Numbered from the stretch's first letter, positions 1 through 11,365 are shown. The stretch is 64,000 nucleotides of DNA from Chrysopilus asiliformis (GCA_964034945.1 OZ035961.1:48100184-48164183), one strand, 5' to 3'. Notes: generated by a model not told the origin, from the sequence alone. A program made the numbers and translations.

Positions 1-44
1 CATTTTTATATATTAGTATGATATGATATGATGATATGTATATA

Positions 45-419
45 CTAGCAGACCCTACGTTGCCAGCTTAAAGTTTTTTGTATAAATTTTAAAATGCCAA
101 AAAACCATAAATAATTAAAAAACTTTTCGGAGAAAACGTTATCCTAACAGGACATTGTTTCGCATTTTGAAATTCTAACACCGGATCCGTGATCGGTGAC
201 CCTGGAAACCCCGTATTGCCAATTTCTCCGGACAAAAATGGGAAAAAGGATATTTTCGTTAACAGGATCTTCCGTTTCGAATTTTGAAAATCTAACATAG
301 CTAAAAACCTGCTCCTGGCAACGCAGTTCATTTTGCAAAAAACCGCGTAAAAATCGGTCCAGTAGTTTTTGAACAGACAGACAGACCAACAGACAAACAT
401 CCATTTTTATATACATAGA
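45..419 (-). mobile_element. Non-autonomous Helitron, apparently full length
   Basis: Read on the minus strand, the element starts after an A with TCTATGTATATAAAAATGG, followed by a TGTCTG-rich tract and the phrase ACTACTGGACCGATTTTTAC. It ends in a GC-rich segment, GGCAACGTAGGGTC, and then CTAG followed by T. A 5' TC, a 3' CTRR terminus, insertion between A and T and no terminal inverted repeats are the Helitron signature. The internal phrase recurs at 38712-40520 and 50750-52453, so this is a family. It has no coding capacity; the open frames across it are chance. Confidence 0.72.
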
Positions 420-1688
420 TAATAATATTTTGATTTCCGAGGCCATTTTAGAGAAATTTCAATATAACTATAGTTATGTTTTTGTTCAAAGAAGGCAATA
501 AAATTGATGTTACAAATTATCGCGGGATAACATGCATCAACATAACAAACAAGATTTTAGTTAGAGTTACAAACAGGCGTACAATTTAGTTGACAGAAAA
601 ACATTTTGCAGTAGGGTCAAGACATAGACCATTTTAGCATTTCACTGCACAACATTCACTCAAAACTCTCACTTGATTTCAAAAACTAGCTCATAAATCT
701 CAGATTGTAGAGATTGGTCTGGATTTAAGATTCATATCAGACAACTTCAAAATAAAAACTAGCCAAATTGGTGAAAAGTCTAATTGGGCATTTCTAGACG
801 TGTATTCTTGCATCAGCGGATCGGGTTCTGATTGGTCAGTGACTAGTCGAGGGGGTTCTGCAAGTGATGCACGGATGGTCGAAATTCAAGAACGACCAAA
901 AGTTCTGCATGCACTAACACAACTAAACAGCAATAAAATTTTTGCATGGGTGAAATTATGATTTCTCACACTACGATGCTTCTCTACTCATATACAATAT
1001 TCGCACTAACGCATATAAAACTGACTCAACTGGTAACAACAGCGTGTGGACTCGAACTGTTGTCGTTACGGTTGTTGAATTGCTTGTTTTTACAACACTG
1101 TGTAGGAATGCCCATTGAACGTAGTCAGTTTATATTCTATAACGGTAATTGTCCGGTCTTAATTGCCAGATTTGTTTTTAATAAGGAATTATCTAATTTG
1201 AGCTGCAAAGCTTTTAAAGCTTGCAACTTTAGTATTTCGATTATATTATTTTTGTTTCAGTTAAAAAAACTTTTTTTTGCAGGTCGGAGCACTATTATCT
1301 CACAAAAAAGGACCATACGTCAGATATACAGTATTGAAATATGACAGCTTTAATCAATTTATAAAAATGTCTTGGAATTTTATTTTGTTCAAGTAAATGT
1401 TCAATTTTATTTTGTTCAAGTAAAAAAATCAAGTTGTTTTGTGAATTGTTGAAACTAATTTTCCGACAGCGGGAGATTGCATGTGTTGGTGGTGTATGAA
1501 AATATGGCTAGGTTTTACATGTGTTGTGTTTTGTTGGTAATTTACGCATAGGACAGAAAGAAAAACCGCGTCCAGAGTATATCGGTTATCTTTACTCCAA
1601 CGTAGGTACACGTAAAAAGCCCTACGTTTCCTAACTAGTTAAACTATGTTGGTACTGAGAAAATAAGGACAGCGTCACCAATGTTATA
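420..1688. other. Intergenic, no gene recognised
   Basis: AT-rich sequence with no coding pattern I trust. The 132-codon open frame at 946-1344 has no recognisable domain and low-complexity composition. The phrase GGTACTGAGAAAATAAGGA near 1651 resembles the ACTGA-rich sequence beyond the following mariner insertion, so this may be the interrupted left flank of the TACTGAAA element at 3085-4340. Confidence 0.5.
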
Positions 1689-1788
1689 AAGGGTGGTTAA
1701 ATTTTAAGGGCCGATGTTGAATGTGAACCACACCTAAACGTCAAGTTTTTTTCTGCATTCTATTTGACATTTCTCAAATTCAGACTAA

Positions 1789-2232
1789 CACCACGTCTTG
1801 ATTAACAATTTTTCATCCGAAGAAATATCTCACCGCAATGAGATTTTTTTGACATCTGGGCCGAAAATCTCTTGAAATTTTATTTCTCAAATTGGCAATG
1901 AAAAAAACACCCAGTCGCCGCTCTCGTAATTAATGCAATACGTGAAATTGAAAAGGCTGAAACAGAAGAACAGACGAAAAGAAAAACCCCCTTAATGTTA
2001 TATATTCTCTTCCAAAGCTTTTTGTATCGTATTTTGTAAAAATTAGTTATTTTTGCAATTACTTGTCGGGAGAAATTGGATTCCGCCATCTTGAATTGTG
2101 AAATTCCAAGAAATTTTGCTATTGCAAGATTTCAAGAAATTTATCTCTGGGATTTTTCCCCTCCGTCAACTCGAGCTCTGATTGGTCAATCAAAAATCTC
2201 TGCGATGAAAAATCCCAGGTCAAGACGCGGTG
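1789..2232. mobile_element. Harbinger-like MITE nested in the mariner (TSD TAA)
   Basis: The ends CACCACGTCTTGA and TCAAGACGCGGTG are inverted repeats with TAA on each side (1786-1788 and 2233-2235). Removing the insert restores CAGACTAACTCAATTTGAA, which is exactly what the intact right arm of the host element reads at 2961-2975. A 3-bp TWA duplication is typical of PIF/Harbinger. Internal sequence shows looser palindromic similarity, and no confident ORF is seen. Confidence 0.75.
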
Positions 2233-2961
2233 TAACTCAATTTGAACCATGGAAAGATACACAATCGAATGGCCGCCGCGACCTCGGCGGCACACCTCCA
2301 TCCGATGGTCCAAATTTTCGATGACCCTGAGGCATAATTGAGGTTCTATGCCGTTAATGTGCCGAATTATCTCATCCTTTAGCTCTTGAATTGTTGCTGG
2401 CTTATCGACGTACACCTTTTCTTTCAAATAACCCCAAAGAAAGAAGTCCAACGGTGTCAAATCACATGATCTTGGCGGCCAATTGACATCGCCACCACGT
2501 GAGATAACACGGCCATTAAATTTGTCGCGCAAAAGAGCGATTGTTTCGGTAGCTGTGTGGCAAGTGGCACCGTCCTGTTGAAACCACATATCGTCCACAT
2601 CCATATCTTCCAATTCGGGCCATAACAAGTTCGTTATCATCTCACGATAGCGAACACCATTCACAGTAACTGCCTGACCGGCCTCATTTTGGAAAAAATA
2701 CGGCCCGATGATGCCGCCAGCCCATAAACCGCACCAAACAGTCACTCTTTGTGGGTGCATTGGTTTTTCGACAATCACTCTTGGATTATCATTTGCCCAA
2801 ATGCGGCTGTTCTGCTTATTGACGAATCCACTGAGGTGAAAATGTGCCTCATCACTGAAGATGATTTTCTTCGAAAATTGATCATCCACTGTTGCCATTT
2901 CTTGCCACCATTCTGACCATTGACGACGCGTTGCTCGATTGTGTATCTTTCCATGGTTCAA
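2119..2961 (-). pseudogene. DD41D mariner transposase, N-terminus deleted
   Basis: The frame encodes the DDE catalytic half of an IS630-Tc1-mariner transposase. The first Asp is in FSDEAHF, the second in WFQQDGATCHT and the third in SCDLTPLDFF. I count 41 residues between the second and third Asp, the rosa-type spacing. The N-terminal helix-turn-helix DNA-binding region is missing. The original start codon is still visible at 2954 (MERYTIEQRV) but is out of frame with the catalytic part, as expected of an internal deletion. The C-terminus runs after GGHSIV into an inverted copy of the element's own 5' region and then into the nested MITE. It is not expected to be functional; at most it is a substrate for a trans-acting transposase. 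Confidence 0.85.
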
Positions 2962-3155
2962 ATTGAGTTAGTCTGAAATTGAGAAATGTCAAATGAAATG
3001 CAGAAAAAAACTTGACGTTTAGGTGTGGTTCACATTCAACATCGGCCCCTAAAATTTAACCACCCTTTACTTATATCTTTCTGAATTTTCTCAGTACTGA
3101 TTTCAGTACTATTATCGGGATTGAGAATCAGCGATTTAAGCGTATCGTCAGTTCG

Positions 3156-3584
3156 TTGTTCAAGTTGGTGCGGAGCAGTGGTAAATTTGTAAAAAAATAT
3201 TTAGAAATAATTATAAACCTTCGTGTAGGTACAAAATGTCGAAGAAAACTATTCAAAATAGTAATAAGAGAAGCTGAGCAGGGTTATAGCGCGGGCCCAG
3301 TTCCAACCAGCGAAGTGCTTGGAGAATGTGCTTCGTCACCCTGGGAAAATGTTCAGGACATTCAGTAATTATATTTTGTTTCTTTATAATGTTTCCAGAC
3401 TAAAATTAAAATTACTTTTAAGATGCCTGTGGTAAATTAGGATCAAAGCCAGATTTTGGAAAAAAAGTTCAGCAGTGCATTCTGAAATCGCACAATCGCT
3501 ATCACCAAATGGGGAAATACAATAAAAAAAATCAACTAGCGAATAATAATATTGTTGATATTCAATAAAATTTAGTTGCTGCAT
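3156..3584 (+). pseudogene. Small two-exon coding unit of the TACTGAAA element (degraded copy)
   Basis: The first part contains REAEQGYSAGPVP and EVLGECASSPWE, alignable with REAKNDAQVPSAG and EILEDCASPTWP in copy 2. The putative start MSKKTIQNS (3237) runs into a stop, so this copy carries a frameshift. After an intron-like gap, 3423-3564 encodes DACGKLGSKPDFGKKVQQ and then CILKSHNRYHQMGKYNKKN. Copy 2 has the same CI-x-KSHNR-xx-Q-x-GKY pattern with many third-position differences, which indicates past protein-level selection. The splice phase between the two parts does not resolve cleanly. Function unknown; probably transposon-encoded. Confidence 0.5.
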
Positions 3585-3968
3585 AACATTTAAAAACTTT
3601 CGAATTTTACTGCGTGGATTTGAAAGTTATGTTTTTACATATATTACCGACACATTTCAATAGGACGTCTCTAACCATTGTCAAGCTCTAGGGAATGACC
3701 ATGGCTAGAAGTTTCCAAAAGAAAGGTTGCGGTAATGTTTGTAAGTTCATAACTTTTAAATCTAAAAAGTAAAAATCAAAAGAACTTTAAAATTGCTAGA
3801 AATCAGTACTGAAATATGTACTGAACACACTACTGAAATCAGTACTGAAATATGTACTGGACACATTACTGAAAAATGTGCTGAAATATGCAGTGAAAAT
3901 ACTGCTGAGGCAAGTAGTGAGAGCATAGTTGTTTGTCCCTTTCTGACATTCGTAGACACTCCCTTTAA

Positions 3969-4205
3969 CACTAGATTGCCCAAGCAAGTCATTTTGACTG
4001 CTTTTTAATTTCAATCAGAAAAACAATTATGCATATAATGACACAATTTGTTAGAATTTTGTGACTTTTTGTACAACATATAAATGCGTTTATTAATAAT
4101 TGTAGTTACCTCCCCCCTCCTTCATTTCCGGTAATATATATGTGTTATACCTATATTACCAAAAGCAGTCATTTTGACTGTTTGACTTCCTTGGGCAATC
4201 TAGTG
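3969..4205. mobile_element. piggyBac-like MITE (TSD TTAA)
   Basis: The inverted ends CACTAGATTGCCCAAG and CTTGGGCAATCTAGTG are flanked on both sides by TTAA (3965-3968, 4206-4209). TTAA target duplication with a short C-rich terminus is characteristic of piggyBac-type elements. At 237 bp it is non-coding. It carries a second inverted motif, AGTCATTTTGACTG, near each end. Confidence 0.75.
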
Positions 4206-4340
4206 TTAAAAATGAGAAAGAAACTTTGTATGTATTGGCGCGTATTACCAAAACCACTGAAAATCTTCCCGATGCCCTATCCGTTTTCACTGTGGTTCTC
4301 ATGCTGAGTCTCACCACTGGTTTCAGTGCTATTTTCACTA

Positions 4341-5207
4341 CTTTTTGGTTATCAGGGTGCGTGCTAAAATCCATACACTACACAGTGTTCTACACAGTTT
4401 CGTTCGTGTTGACTCAAAAGTGTGGAAATTCGGCTCTTTGCCCATGTCTGATTTAGGACCTGTTTCCCACTGCTGGATAAGTATTATTTAGTGGTTAAGT
4501 ACATCTTAGCGACTTTATGTAGTGGTGAAACAAACCCTTAGTCGATAAATTAAACCACTTGACTAAATTACTACTAAACGGTATGTCGACACCAGTTTAG
4601 TTACTAATAGCGAAAACACAATGACGCGTCAACGCGTTCGTAAGCTTTGACATTTACCAAACACACTTTGACAATTGAACGCTTTGAAGCTGAATCCTAA
4701 TAACGCTTTGAAATACGGTGTTTCGATGCTAGCATGTCCTACTAAGCGAGTTTAGGGGTGGTGTGCAGTGTGAAGAGACGATGAAAATGATAAGTTGATG
4801 ATGTCATGACAAGGATTCTACTATTTTCCCTTCCTTTATCTATTTCTTTTGTATGGGTCAGGTTGGTAAATGGCATGAATGATTTCTTTAGGCACGATTT
4901 TTTTTTGTATATTGCTGGAGGTAGAAAGCAAGGGCAAAGAACCATCCCATTTCCGTCGAGCTAGCTGGAACAACAACTCGAGCGTGCGTCAATTTTTAAA
5001 TTTTCAATTTTCGTTCACTTCATGCAATTTAACCCTACAAAAGATTCTTTTTGTCGAATTTGACTACTTATTCTATTTGCCGTATGTGTCCCGGAACAAA
5101 AAGCTCTTTGCAACATAATGTGATCGCGTTTGCCGTACGGTAGATGAATAAATCGATAAAAGGATTGAAAAACAAATCCCACCGCAAGCGGATTTTGTAG
5201 ATCCTTA
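4341..5207. other. Intergenic; short signal-peptide-like ORF fragment
   Basis: No confident gene. The frame from about 4879 reads MISLGTIFFC, then EVESKGKEPSHFRRAS. It resembles a minus-strand frame at 56648 (KNIFIGTIFLC, then EVVARGEQEPLPIRRA). The similarity suggests two remnants of one repeat-encoded, possibly secreted or envelope-type ORF, but each is too short to classify. Confidence 0.3.
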
Positions 5208-5885
5208 TGCCCGGTATTTCAGTGAAAGTTTAAACTCCGTTTAACAGGCGATAAAGTTTAAACTGCCGTTTAACACGAAATTGTGTTTTTCAATGACAGT
5301 TTATCTCAAACCAAAAGTTTAAACGGGGTTTAACTTAAACGGCCATGGATGAGGGTTTAAACTGCCGTTTTTTCAAAACTTTTTTGTCATTTGTAGATCC
5401 ACGAAGAATAAAACACATAAAAATGGACTGCATCACTTTTTTTTGCTCTCCACAATTTCACTATATTTTTTTTACATACTTGAAACACAATTACAACCGA
5501 AATAACAACCGAAATCACAACCGAAATAGCATCCGAAATAACAACCGAAATCACAACCAAAATAACAACCGAAATAACAACCGAAATAATAACCGAAATT
5601 AAAATTGTTTTATTTTTTATAGAATTTTATAATTAATGCGTAAACAAATATTACGAAAGTGATAACTAGACAAATACATCAATGATTTTATGACTGAAAA
5701 ATTTGACATTTCAATATATTTTACTTGTATAGTAGACTGCAAAATTGACAAAAAAGTTTAAACTTTAGTTTAATAAAACGTTCAATTCCGTTTGCCTGAA
5801 AAACACCAGAAGTTTAAACTTTGGTTTAAACTTCATTGTGAGTTTAACTAAACTAAAGTTTAAACTTTCACTGAAAAACCGGGCA
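5208..5885. mobile_element. Harbinger-like MITE (TSD TTA)
   Basis: The ends TGCCCGGTATTTCAGTG and CACTGAAAAACCGGGCA are inverted and flanked by TTA (5205-5207, 5886-5888). Subterminal GTTTAAACT palindromes recur many times in both arms. The centre contains a 12-bp microsatellite of the ACAACCGAAATA type. There is no transposase; the 85-codon frame at 5345-5602 is largely the microsatellite. Confidence 0.78.
5489..5600 (+). repeat. ACAACCGAAAT(A/C) microsatellite
   Basis: About nine tandem units of an 11-12 bp motif, ACAACCGAAATA or ACAACCGAAATC, inside the MITE. Read as protein it gives poly-(RNNN) noise. Confidence 0.85.
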
Positions 5886-6235
5886 TTAGTGTGTCCCGGT
5901 ACTTATTAATTTAAAAATCGCAATTGCCGCTTCTGATCAATCCAAATTGACAAGTCTTTTGGTCATTTTTTTGCAATGATAGTATCTTGTCAAAATTGTT
6001 GTTCCGGTGCATGAAGCTGAGGCATGATGTATTCGCGTTTTGCTGCAAACCGATGTAACTTACGTTCGACATTTCTTATTTATATTTTTTATACACTGTA
6101 ATTCATAATTACCCGATCTTCACAACACAAATGTCAAATGACATTTCATAAAAGCCATCAAAATTACTTTAAAATGTCCTGACGAACTGTTTTATGTTAT
6201 AGGCCATAACAGGAAAAATTTTATTGTCTAAAGTT

Positions 6236-6652
6236 CTGTACCCCAGAGGTAAACTGTCGTAACTGACAAAACCGCGATTTTGGGGTTATTGTTGAAACTA
6301 CATTGTGGGGACGTATATTTTTAATTGGCAAAGTATCGTATCTATACAGTAATGATTATAATGTCTAATTTGACTATATGGTGAAGCAAACTCGTTACAG
6401 TTAAAGGTTGAAACTGCTCCGGATGAAGCAAAATTTTTAGAGATAAAAGGTTGTAACTGCTCCCCCACTCATTACAAATTTATATATCAACTAATATTTT
6501 GTTTAAACTATGTCCTAAAATAAAATAAACTACAAAAGTTTCAAATAATGACCGAAAATCATACACAATAAAAATTGCAATTCCGAACTAAAAATGGCTC
6601 TCCTGTAAAATTTGCAAAATGTCAGTTACGACAGTTTACCTTTGGGGTACAG
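6236..6652. mobile_element. Fold-back MITE, possible 4-bp TSD AGTT
   Basis: The left end CTGTACCCCAGAGGTAAAC is mirrored by GTTTACCTTTGGGGTACAG on the right, and the inverted arms extend through TGTCGTAACTGACA. AGTT lies on both sides (6232-6235, 6653-6656). The interior is AT-rich and non-coding. It abuts the left end of the next fold-back element. Confidence 0.6.
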
Positions 6653-7305
6653 AGTTCAGTTTAGCGACAATGACGCTAGAGATTTTTCTTGTATAGGGAG
6701 GGGTAGATAGAAGCATCCCCTATCCAAAATGGGTATTTTTAGTCCTCAAACTTTGTATGAAACTTTTTTCTGTGGGGTGGTAGGGGGGTGTGTGGTACCT
6801 CAAATGAAAGGTAATGAAGAGTGCATTCCAAAAATATATAGCATGGTAGGGTTCCCCCCTTTACCCTTCGATTTATACTCCATCGAAACACAGTGGAATT
6901 TTGCAACAAAACTACTTTTACTAGCACAATTTCGGTTCGCAAACCTTATAAAAGTGGTTTGAAATGACTGTTGACGCAGTTTTAATTACAGAATTTCATT
7001 TTAAAATTTTCATATAACCTCACTTTTTTGACGAAAAAAAACTTGAGTGGGGTATAAATCGAAGTGTGAGAGAGGAATTTTATCATGCTATATATTTTTG
7101 GAATGTACTCTTCAATACCTTTCATTTGAGGTACCACACACCCCCCTACCCCCCGGAAAAAAGTTTCATACAAAGTTTGAGGACCCCTGGAGGGGGCAAT
7201 AGGGGCGAGCGACGGCTAAAAATACCCATTTTGGATAGGGAATTCTTCTCTCGACCCCTCCCTATACACGAAAAATCTCTAGCGTCATTGTCGCTAAACT
7301 GAACT
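6653..7305. mobile_element. Long inverted-repeat (fold-back) element
   Basis: The arms mirror one another from AGTTCAGTTTAGCGACAATG to CATTGTCGCTAAACTGAACT and stay paired for roughly 250 bp per arm, including GGTACCTCAAATGAAAGGTA and its complement. The loop is near 6900-7060. Open frames in the arms are mirror images of each other and do not look like genes. No clear TSD was found. Confidence 0.65.
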
Positions 7306-7506
7306 CTTGCGTGCTAAAGAACTGCTACCATATGGTTTTGTAAGAAGGCCCACGGCAATATTGCACTTGACAAAAGGTGAGGATCTGGGTCGCAGGGACA
7401 ACATGTCGAAATGCCTTGGCCGTTCCGAGACGTATGGTCACCTATCCCCAAAATTCTCCGAAAGCTTGCGAATTTTTGGATATAGTGTTCGTACATCGAG
7501 AAGTAA

Positions 7507-8140
7507 AGGCTTAACTATAATCGACATAAGAACGCATATGTAGCTGCATATGTCATTTCCAGAATAAGAAAGTCAGTGTTAATACCCACAATAGGCATAT
7601 GTCAAGAGTGTTGCCACTTTCAAACCTTCGTTAAACATTCGTTAAGCATGAATAATTCGATACAAATGGAACTGGCATATGTAAATAGTGAACATAACCT
7701 AAAATTTTTCCAAAAAGGGACTCAAGCAGGACAACAGATAGTCAAAGACATTTGTGGTCATTCTCTTGTGAATAAAAAATTGATCCGGATCAAGCCTTTT
7801 TACTTTTAAGAAGGTGACTACGTAGTATCCGTGCGTTTTCCTGTCGCGATTGATTTCTCGTACATAACATGAACGCTTCTTTCTGCCGTATTCATCCAGT
7901 TCATCTTTCAGGTCACTTAATTCTTTTAAGCACTTCACAATTTCAAATATTTCTTTAATTTTTTTCAATTCACTCATTTTTTCCTTCAACTTTGTCAATT
8001 ACTATCGAGAAAAATTTAACTTTACTTATGTCAGTCTATGCCTATTATGGTTAGCTTTTATGTTGACAGCTATGCATGTCAACATTCGTTGGGAATTTGA
8101 CATTTACATATGCGTTCTTATGTCGATTATAGTTAAGCCT
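7507..8140 (-). mobile_element. Non-autonomous Harbinger-like element with N-terminal transposase fragment (TSD TAA)
   Basis: The ends AGGCTTAACTATAATCGACA and TGTCGATTATAGTTAAGCCT are inverted, with terminal pairing of about 34 bp. TAA lies on each side (7504-7506, 8141-8143). The minus strand encodes a Harbinger-like transposase N-terminus (7699-7998). The DDE nuclease domain and the Myb-like partner protein are absent, so mobility would need an autonomous relative elsewhere. Confidence 0.78.
7699..7998 (-). pseudogene. Harbinger-like transposase, N-terminal fragment
   Basis: The first half is Lys/Glu-rich and helical. It is followed by GRKKRSCYVREINRDRKTHG, a short stretch around DPDQFFIHKRM, and NVFDYLLSCLSPFLEKF. 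This order (basic 'RKKR..WVR.IN..R' box, then 'F..Y.RM....FD.LL..I.P.I') is how insect PIF/Harbinger nucleases begin, ahead of the catalytic domain. The frame stops at 7699 before any DDE motif. An alternative start lies at the internal Met around 7977. Family assignment is from motif pattern, not a database search. Confidence 0.6.
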
Positions 8141-8552
8141 TAAGTTTTGCAGTAATAATTATTCTCTTTTTGCTCGGATCTTTTTGAAAGTCGATTAAAA
8201 CATTATTTTGCCTCCTGTTTATACACAAATTCACTATTTATCAAATGACATTACCACGTCTACTAAAATAATAAAGCTTCTTTTTTATCCATTTGGGTAG
8301 AAAAATGAAAAAAAAGCATTGATATCCAATATTTGTGTTTTAAGATATTTGTAAGATTTCTTTGTATCCTTTAAGATTACATACTGATATGGAAATATTT
8401 TTTTTTCATTAAGCCGCAAATTTTTTGATTCGTTTGGTTGTAAAAGAAATGTCATTGTGCTATATTACTTTAAAAAGGAAAAAACGATTGCCTTAAAGCT
8501 TGAAACATTTATTAATTTATTTCTCTTTCTGTTTAAAGTTAGGAACCATGTA
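8141..8552. other. AT-rich intergenic stretch
   Basis: No coding, RNA or repeat structure recognised. Confidence 0.5.
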
Positions 8553-8982
8553 GAATGAATGGTTAAATTCTCTTAGCAACTAGATCCTGTGGGGAAATGA
8601 TTCGCCAACTTGATCTAGTACTTCAATTGTTGCTTCACTATAGTGCCTCAACCCGATAATGAATAGACAGAATGTTTGTTTTTTGGGAGATATTATAAAA
8701 CTGTTGTTGTTACGATGGCTGCAGCTGAACTTTTTGCTTAGTTCATTCGAAGCTTTGCTCGTTAATGGTTATTGGAATGAATGGTTAAATTCTCTTAGCA
8801 ACTAGATTCTGTGGGGAATGATTCGCCAACTTGATCTAGTACTTCAATTGTTGCTTCACTATAGTGCCTCAACCCGATAATGAATAGACAGAATGTTTGT
8901 TTTTTGGGAGATATTATAAAACTGTTGTTGTTACGATGGCTGCAGCTGAACTTTTTCCTTAGTTCATTCGAAGCTTTGCTCG
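8553..8982 (+). repeat. Tandem duplication, 2 x ~210 bp
   Basis: The segment from GAATGAATGGTTAAATTC to CGAAGCTTTGCTCGT occurs at 8553-8762 and again at 8775-8982, separated by 12 bp. The two copies are nearly identical, with only a few substitutions and a 1-bp indel (for example GATCCTG versus GATTCTG), so the duplication is recent. Non-coding. Confidence 0.85.
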
Positions 8983-10678
8983 TGAAAAGGAGGTTAAAAG
9001 CTCAGTTGAGCGAGCATAACACTCTCTAAGGAGAAAATAATGAAATCGAAATAGATTTGTTTCATTTGTTGTTTAGTACCGGTGTTTATTTTATTTTCCT
9101 TATGAAATCAAAAGAATATTACTTCAGACTGAAAAAATATAATAAAAATATGTGTTTTTAAATAAAGTATATTTTAAAAAACAGTTAAATTCGTGTTAAA
9201 AGAAACTGAATAATATAAATATAACAATTTAATATAAAATAGCAAAACTTGTGGGAATTTCGCAAATAAATATAGCTGCATTGATTTTTCTACGAATGTG
9301 ATGTTCTAATTAATTAAGTTTGTTTGAAACGAAAGGTGCTAAAATAGCAAATGTGAACTATACATGTTTTAGTTTTTTTTCAACAATTTTGAAGAGCTTC
9401 CACAATTGAGAAAAAATAGCGAATTGTATATATTCTGAGTTGACGTTTAATAATAAAAGTCTTTCCGCTTTAGAAGAAATAAAAAAAACATGAATTAGAA
9501 ACGGTCCACATTGGCATTTCAATATTATATTTTGAATATATGTTTTAAAACCTTTGAGATGGTAAAATATACACGTTCTAACAGCTTGTTTATCAATAAA
9601 AAAGTATATATAATAACACATTGTTGGTTTGCAAATATGCTATAAATATGAAAGAATAGATCCACAATACATATGTTTTTATTTTGATGTGACCTCTTGC
9701 CAAGAAGACTGAGTAGTATTTTTGATACTGTATATAATTTTTGCATAAACATATTTGTCTAGACTTCGCTGTTTAACAGTATCACTGTAACTCTTGAAAT
9801 TTTTATGACTTCGGTTATTTCCATAATTTTAACCATAATGTTGTTTCCACATAACATTTTCTTGATCCCTAATATATTTAAATTCTGATTAACAAAAGTT
9901 ATAAATACACCGACCTCCAAAAACTAGGTCGTGCATCGAAATGCACGAGTCCATAAAATAAACATAAGATTGGGACCGGCTTCAAAAAACATTTTATATA
10001 AAAAAAAACTCCATTAACACGTTCACTGCCAACTACGAATATACTCGTAGTTGGTGTATGACTTTGATTTTTGGTTAACTCGTAGCTGGGAATGGGAACT
10101 TAAATGGGTGTCTCCATTGCCACGTACGAGTTAACTCGTACATTATTTTTTTGCATATATGAATTATGAATTGAATTTAATACATGCATACAAAATCCCA
10201 CGTTTTATTTTTTTTTATATTTAATGAAAAGTTGGTGTTGGCAAATAGTGTACGCGTTAAAAAACCAGAAAAACTACAATTATTGGGTAATCTTCGAATA
10301 CCCTATATGGAGCGTTTTAAACTTTTTTCTAGATTAAATTTGATTACAATATTCCAATTAAAATTTTTCAAAACTGGTCCGATTGAATGACCAAAAATTG
10401 TTTATCATGTAATTTTACATAATTGTCCGTTAGAAACACGTATATAAAATTGCATGATAAACAATTTTTGGCTTTATAACTTTGTAATATACTATGGGTA
10501 TTCATGAAACCAGACAAAATTGGAATGTTTCAAAATTGGAATGCACTCTTGTATGTAAATCGATCAGCTGTTCCACAAAATTAGAAAAACTTCAACGTTG
10601 CAGTGTTGTTTGTAATTCATTTTAGTCCTTTTATTAAAATGTTTTTTCTTTTATTTTTTTTTCAACTTTTTGTTTTTT
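8983..10678. other. AT-rich intergenic stretch
   Basis: No gene supported; the open frames at 9358-9752 and 10184-10390 look like chance in AT-rich DNA. Around 10020-10150 there is a run of palindromic words (ACTCGTAGTTGG, CGAGTTAACTCG) that could be a small degraded fold-back element. Confidence 0.45.
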
Positions 10679-10990
10679 GTGGCGAGCATAGCTCAGTCAG
10701 CTTAGTGCTTGCTTTGTAATCCAACAAGCAGTGGAACGAGCATTCGAAACTTTGGAACTTTTCTGTTCATGGACCTAAACACGGACCAGTTTGGTCTTTG
10801 CCTCCGCCGCCTGAATACTCCTGCAAGCTATGGAACTGGCCACTATGGTCGATAAGGCTATTGCAGTGGGATGAGCGGAGTATTCAGTCTCTAAATGGAT
10901 TGTATGAATGGTTGAATGAATGAATGTCTTGAGCTGTGCTTCGGCATTAGGGGCAATTTGCCTAAGCTCCTGGCATAAAAAAAACTTGAC
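10679..10990 (+). mobile_element. tRNA-derived SINE
   Basis: The head reads like a tRNA gene: an A-box-like TAGCTCAGTCAGC at 10689 and a decayed B-box-like GAGCATTCGAAAC about 45 bp later. A non-tRNA body follows (GAACTTTTCTGTTCATGG, ACGGACCAGTTTGGTCTT), and the element ends in an A-run after CTCCTGGCATA. A second copy sharing the head and this body is on the minus strand at 51545-51722. It is not a functional tRNA, because the acceptor arms do not pair. Confidence 0.7.
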
Positions 10991-11365
10991 ACTTGATTTA
11001 TGCTAAAAAGGTCCTATAAATTAAATATACCTATAAATTAAAACAGTAAACCACTCCTTTGTGTTAGATTTTAGTCATTCGCCATTACATGCACAATGTC
11101 AAAAATCTCACAATCTATAGAAATCTCTGTATTTGACGATTGTGTAATTTTCACACAAAAATCGTCGCATTAATTTACGAAGATCATGTCATTTATGAGG
11201 TTGTAAATTTACGCAGGTTATGCGATTCTATGAATCCCCTTAGTTAAAATATGGAAACAAATTGTGCAAAAGATATTATAGTTGGAATATGATCCAAAAT
11301 ACACTGGGCAATTTAGGTCCTCAAATTGTAATGGGGGGTCTCAAATTTTTACTACGCTTACGGCC

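Larger units (their letters stand above)
1689..3067 (-). mobile_element. DD41D (rosa-like) mariner element, rearranged, TSD TA
   Basis: Inverted termini of about 101 bp begin AAGGGTGGTTAAATTTTA and span 1689-1789 and 2967-3067. TA lies outside both ends (1687-1688, 3068-3069). Inside is a minus-strand transposase fragment (2119-2961). The left arm is split by a 444-bp MITE (1789-2232). When the MITE is ignored, the terminal homology continues: ACTCAATTTGAACCATGG at 2236 is mirrored near 2951-2968. The transposase start region is therefore present in inverted orientation at both ends. The copy is defective. Confidence 0.85.
3085..4340 (+). mobile_element. TACTGAAA-flanked element, copy 1 (approximate ends)
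   Basis: Clusters of TCAGTACTGAAA-type motifs occur at both sides: TCAGTACTGATTTCAGTACT near 3095, many ACTGAAATATGTACTGAA units at 3806-3900, and inverted forms at 4255-4350. Between them lies a small coding unit (3156-3584) homologous at protein level to the one in copy 2 (23200-24310). The right side is interrupted by a piggyBac-like MITE (3969-4205). I could not assign a superfamily, termini or a TSD. Confidence 0.5.

Noticed and set aside
946..1344. 132-codon plus-strand frame
   Set aside because: It has no domain, composition like surrounding AT-rich DNA, and no splice or poly(A) support.
5345..5602. 85-codon frame ending in RNNNRNHN repeats
   Set aside because: It is a translation of the ACAACCGAAATA microsatellite inside a MITE.
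10679..10760. Functional tRNA gene
   Set aside because: A and B box-like motifs are present, but the arms do not fold into a tRNA, and a SINE body and A-rich tail follow. A second copy shares the non-tRNA body.
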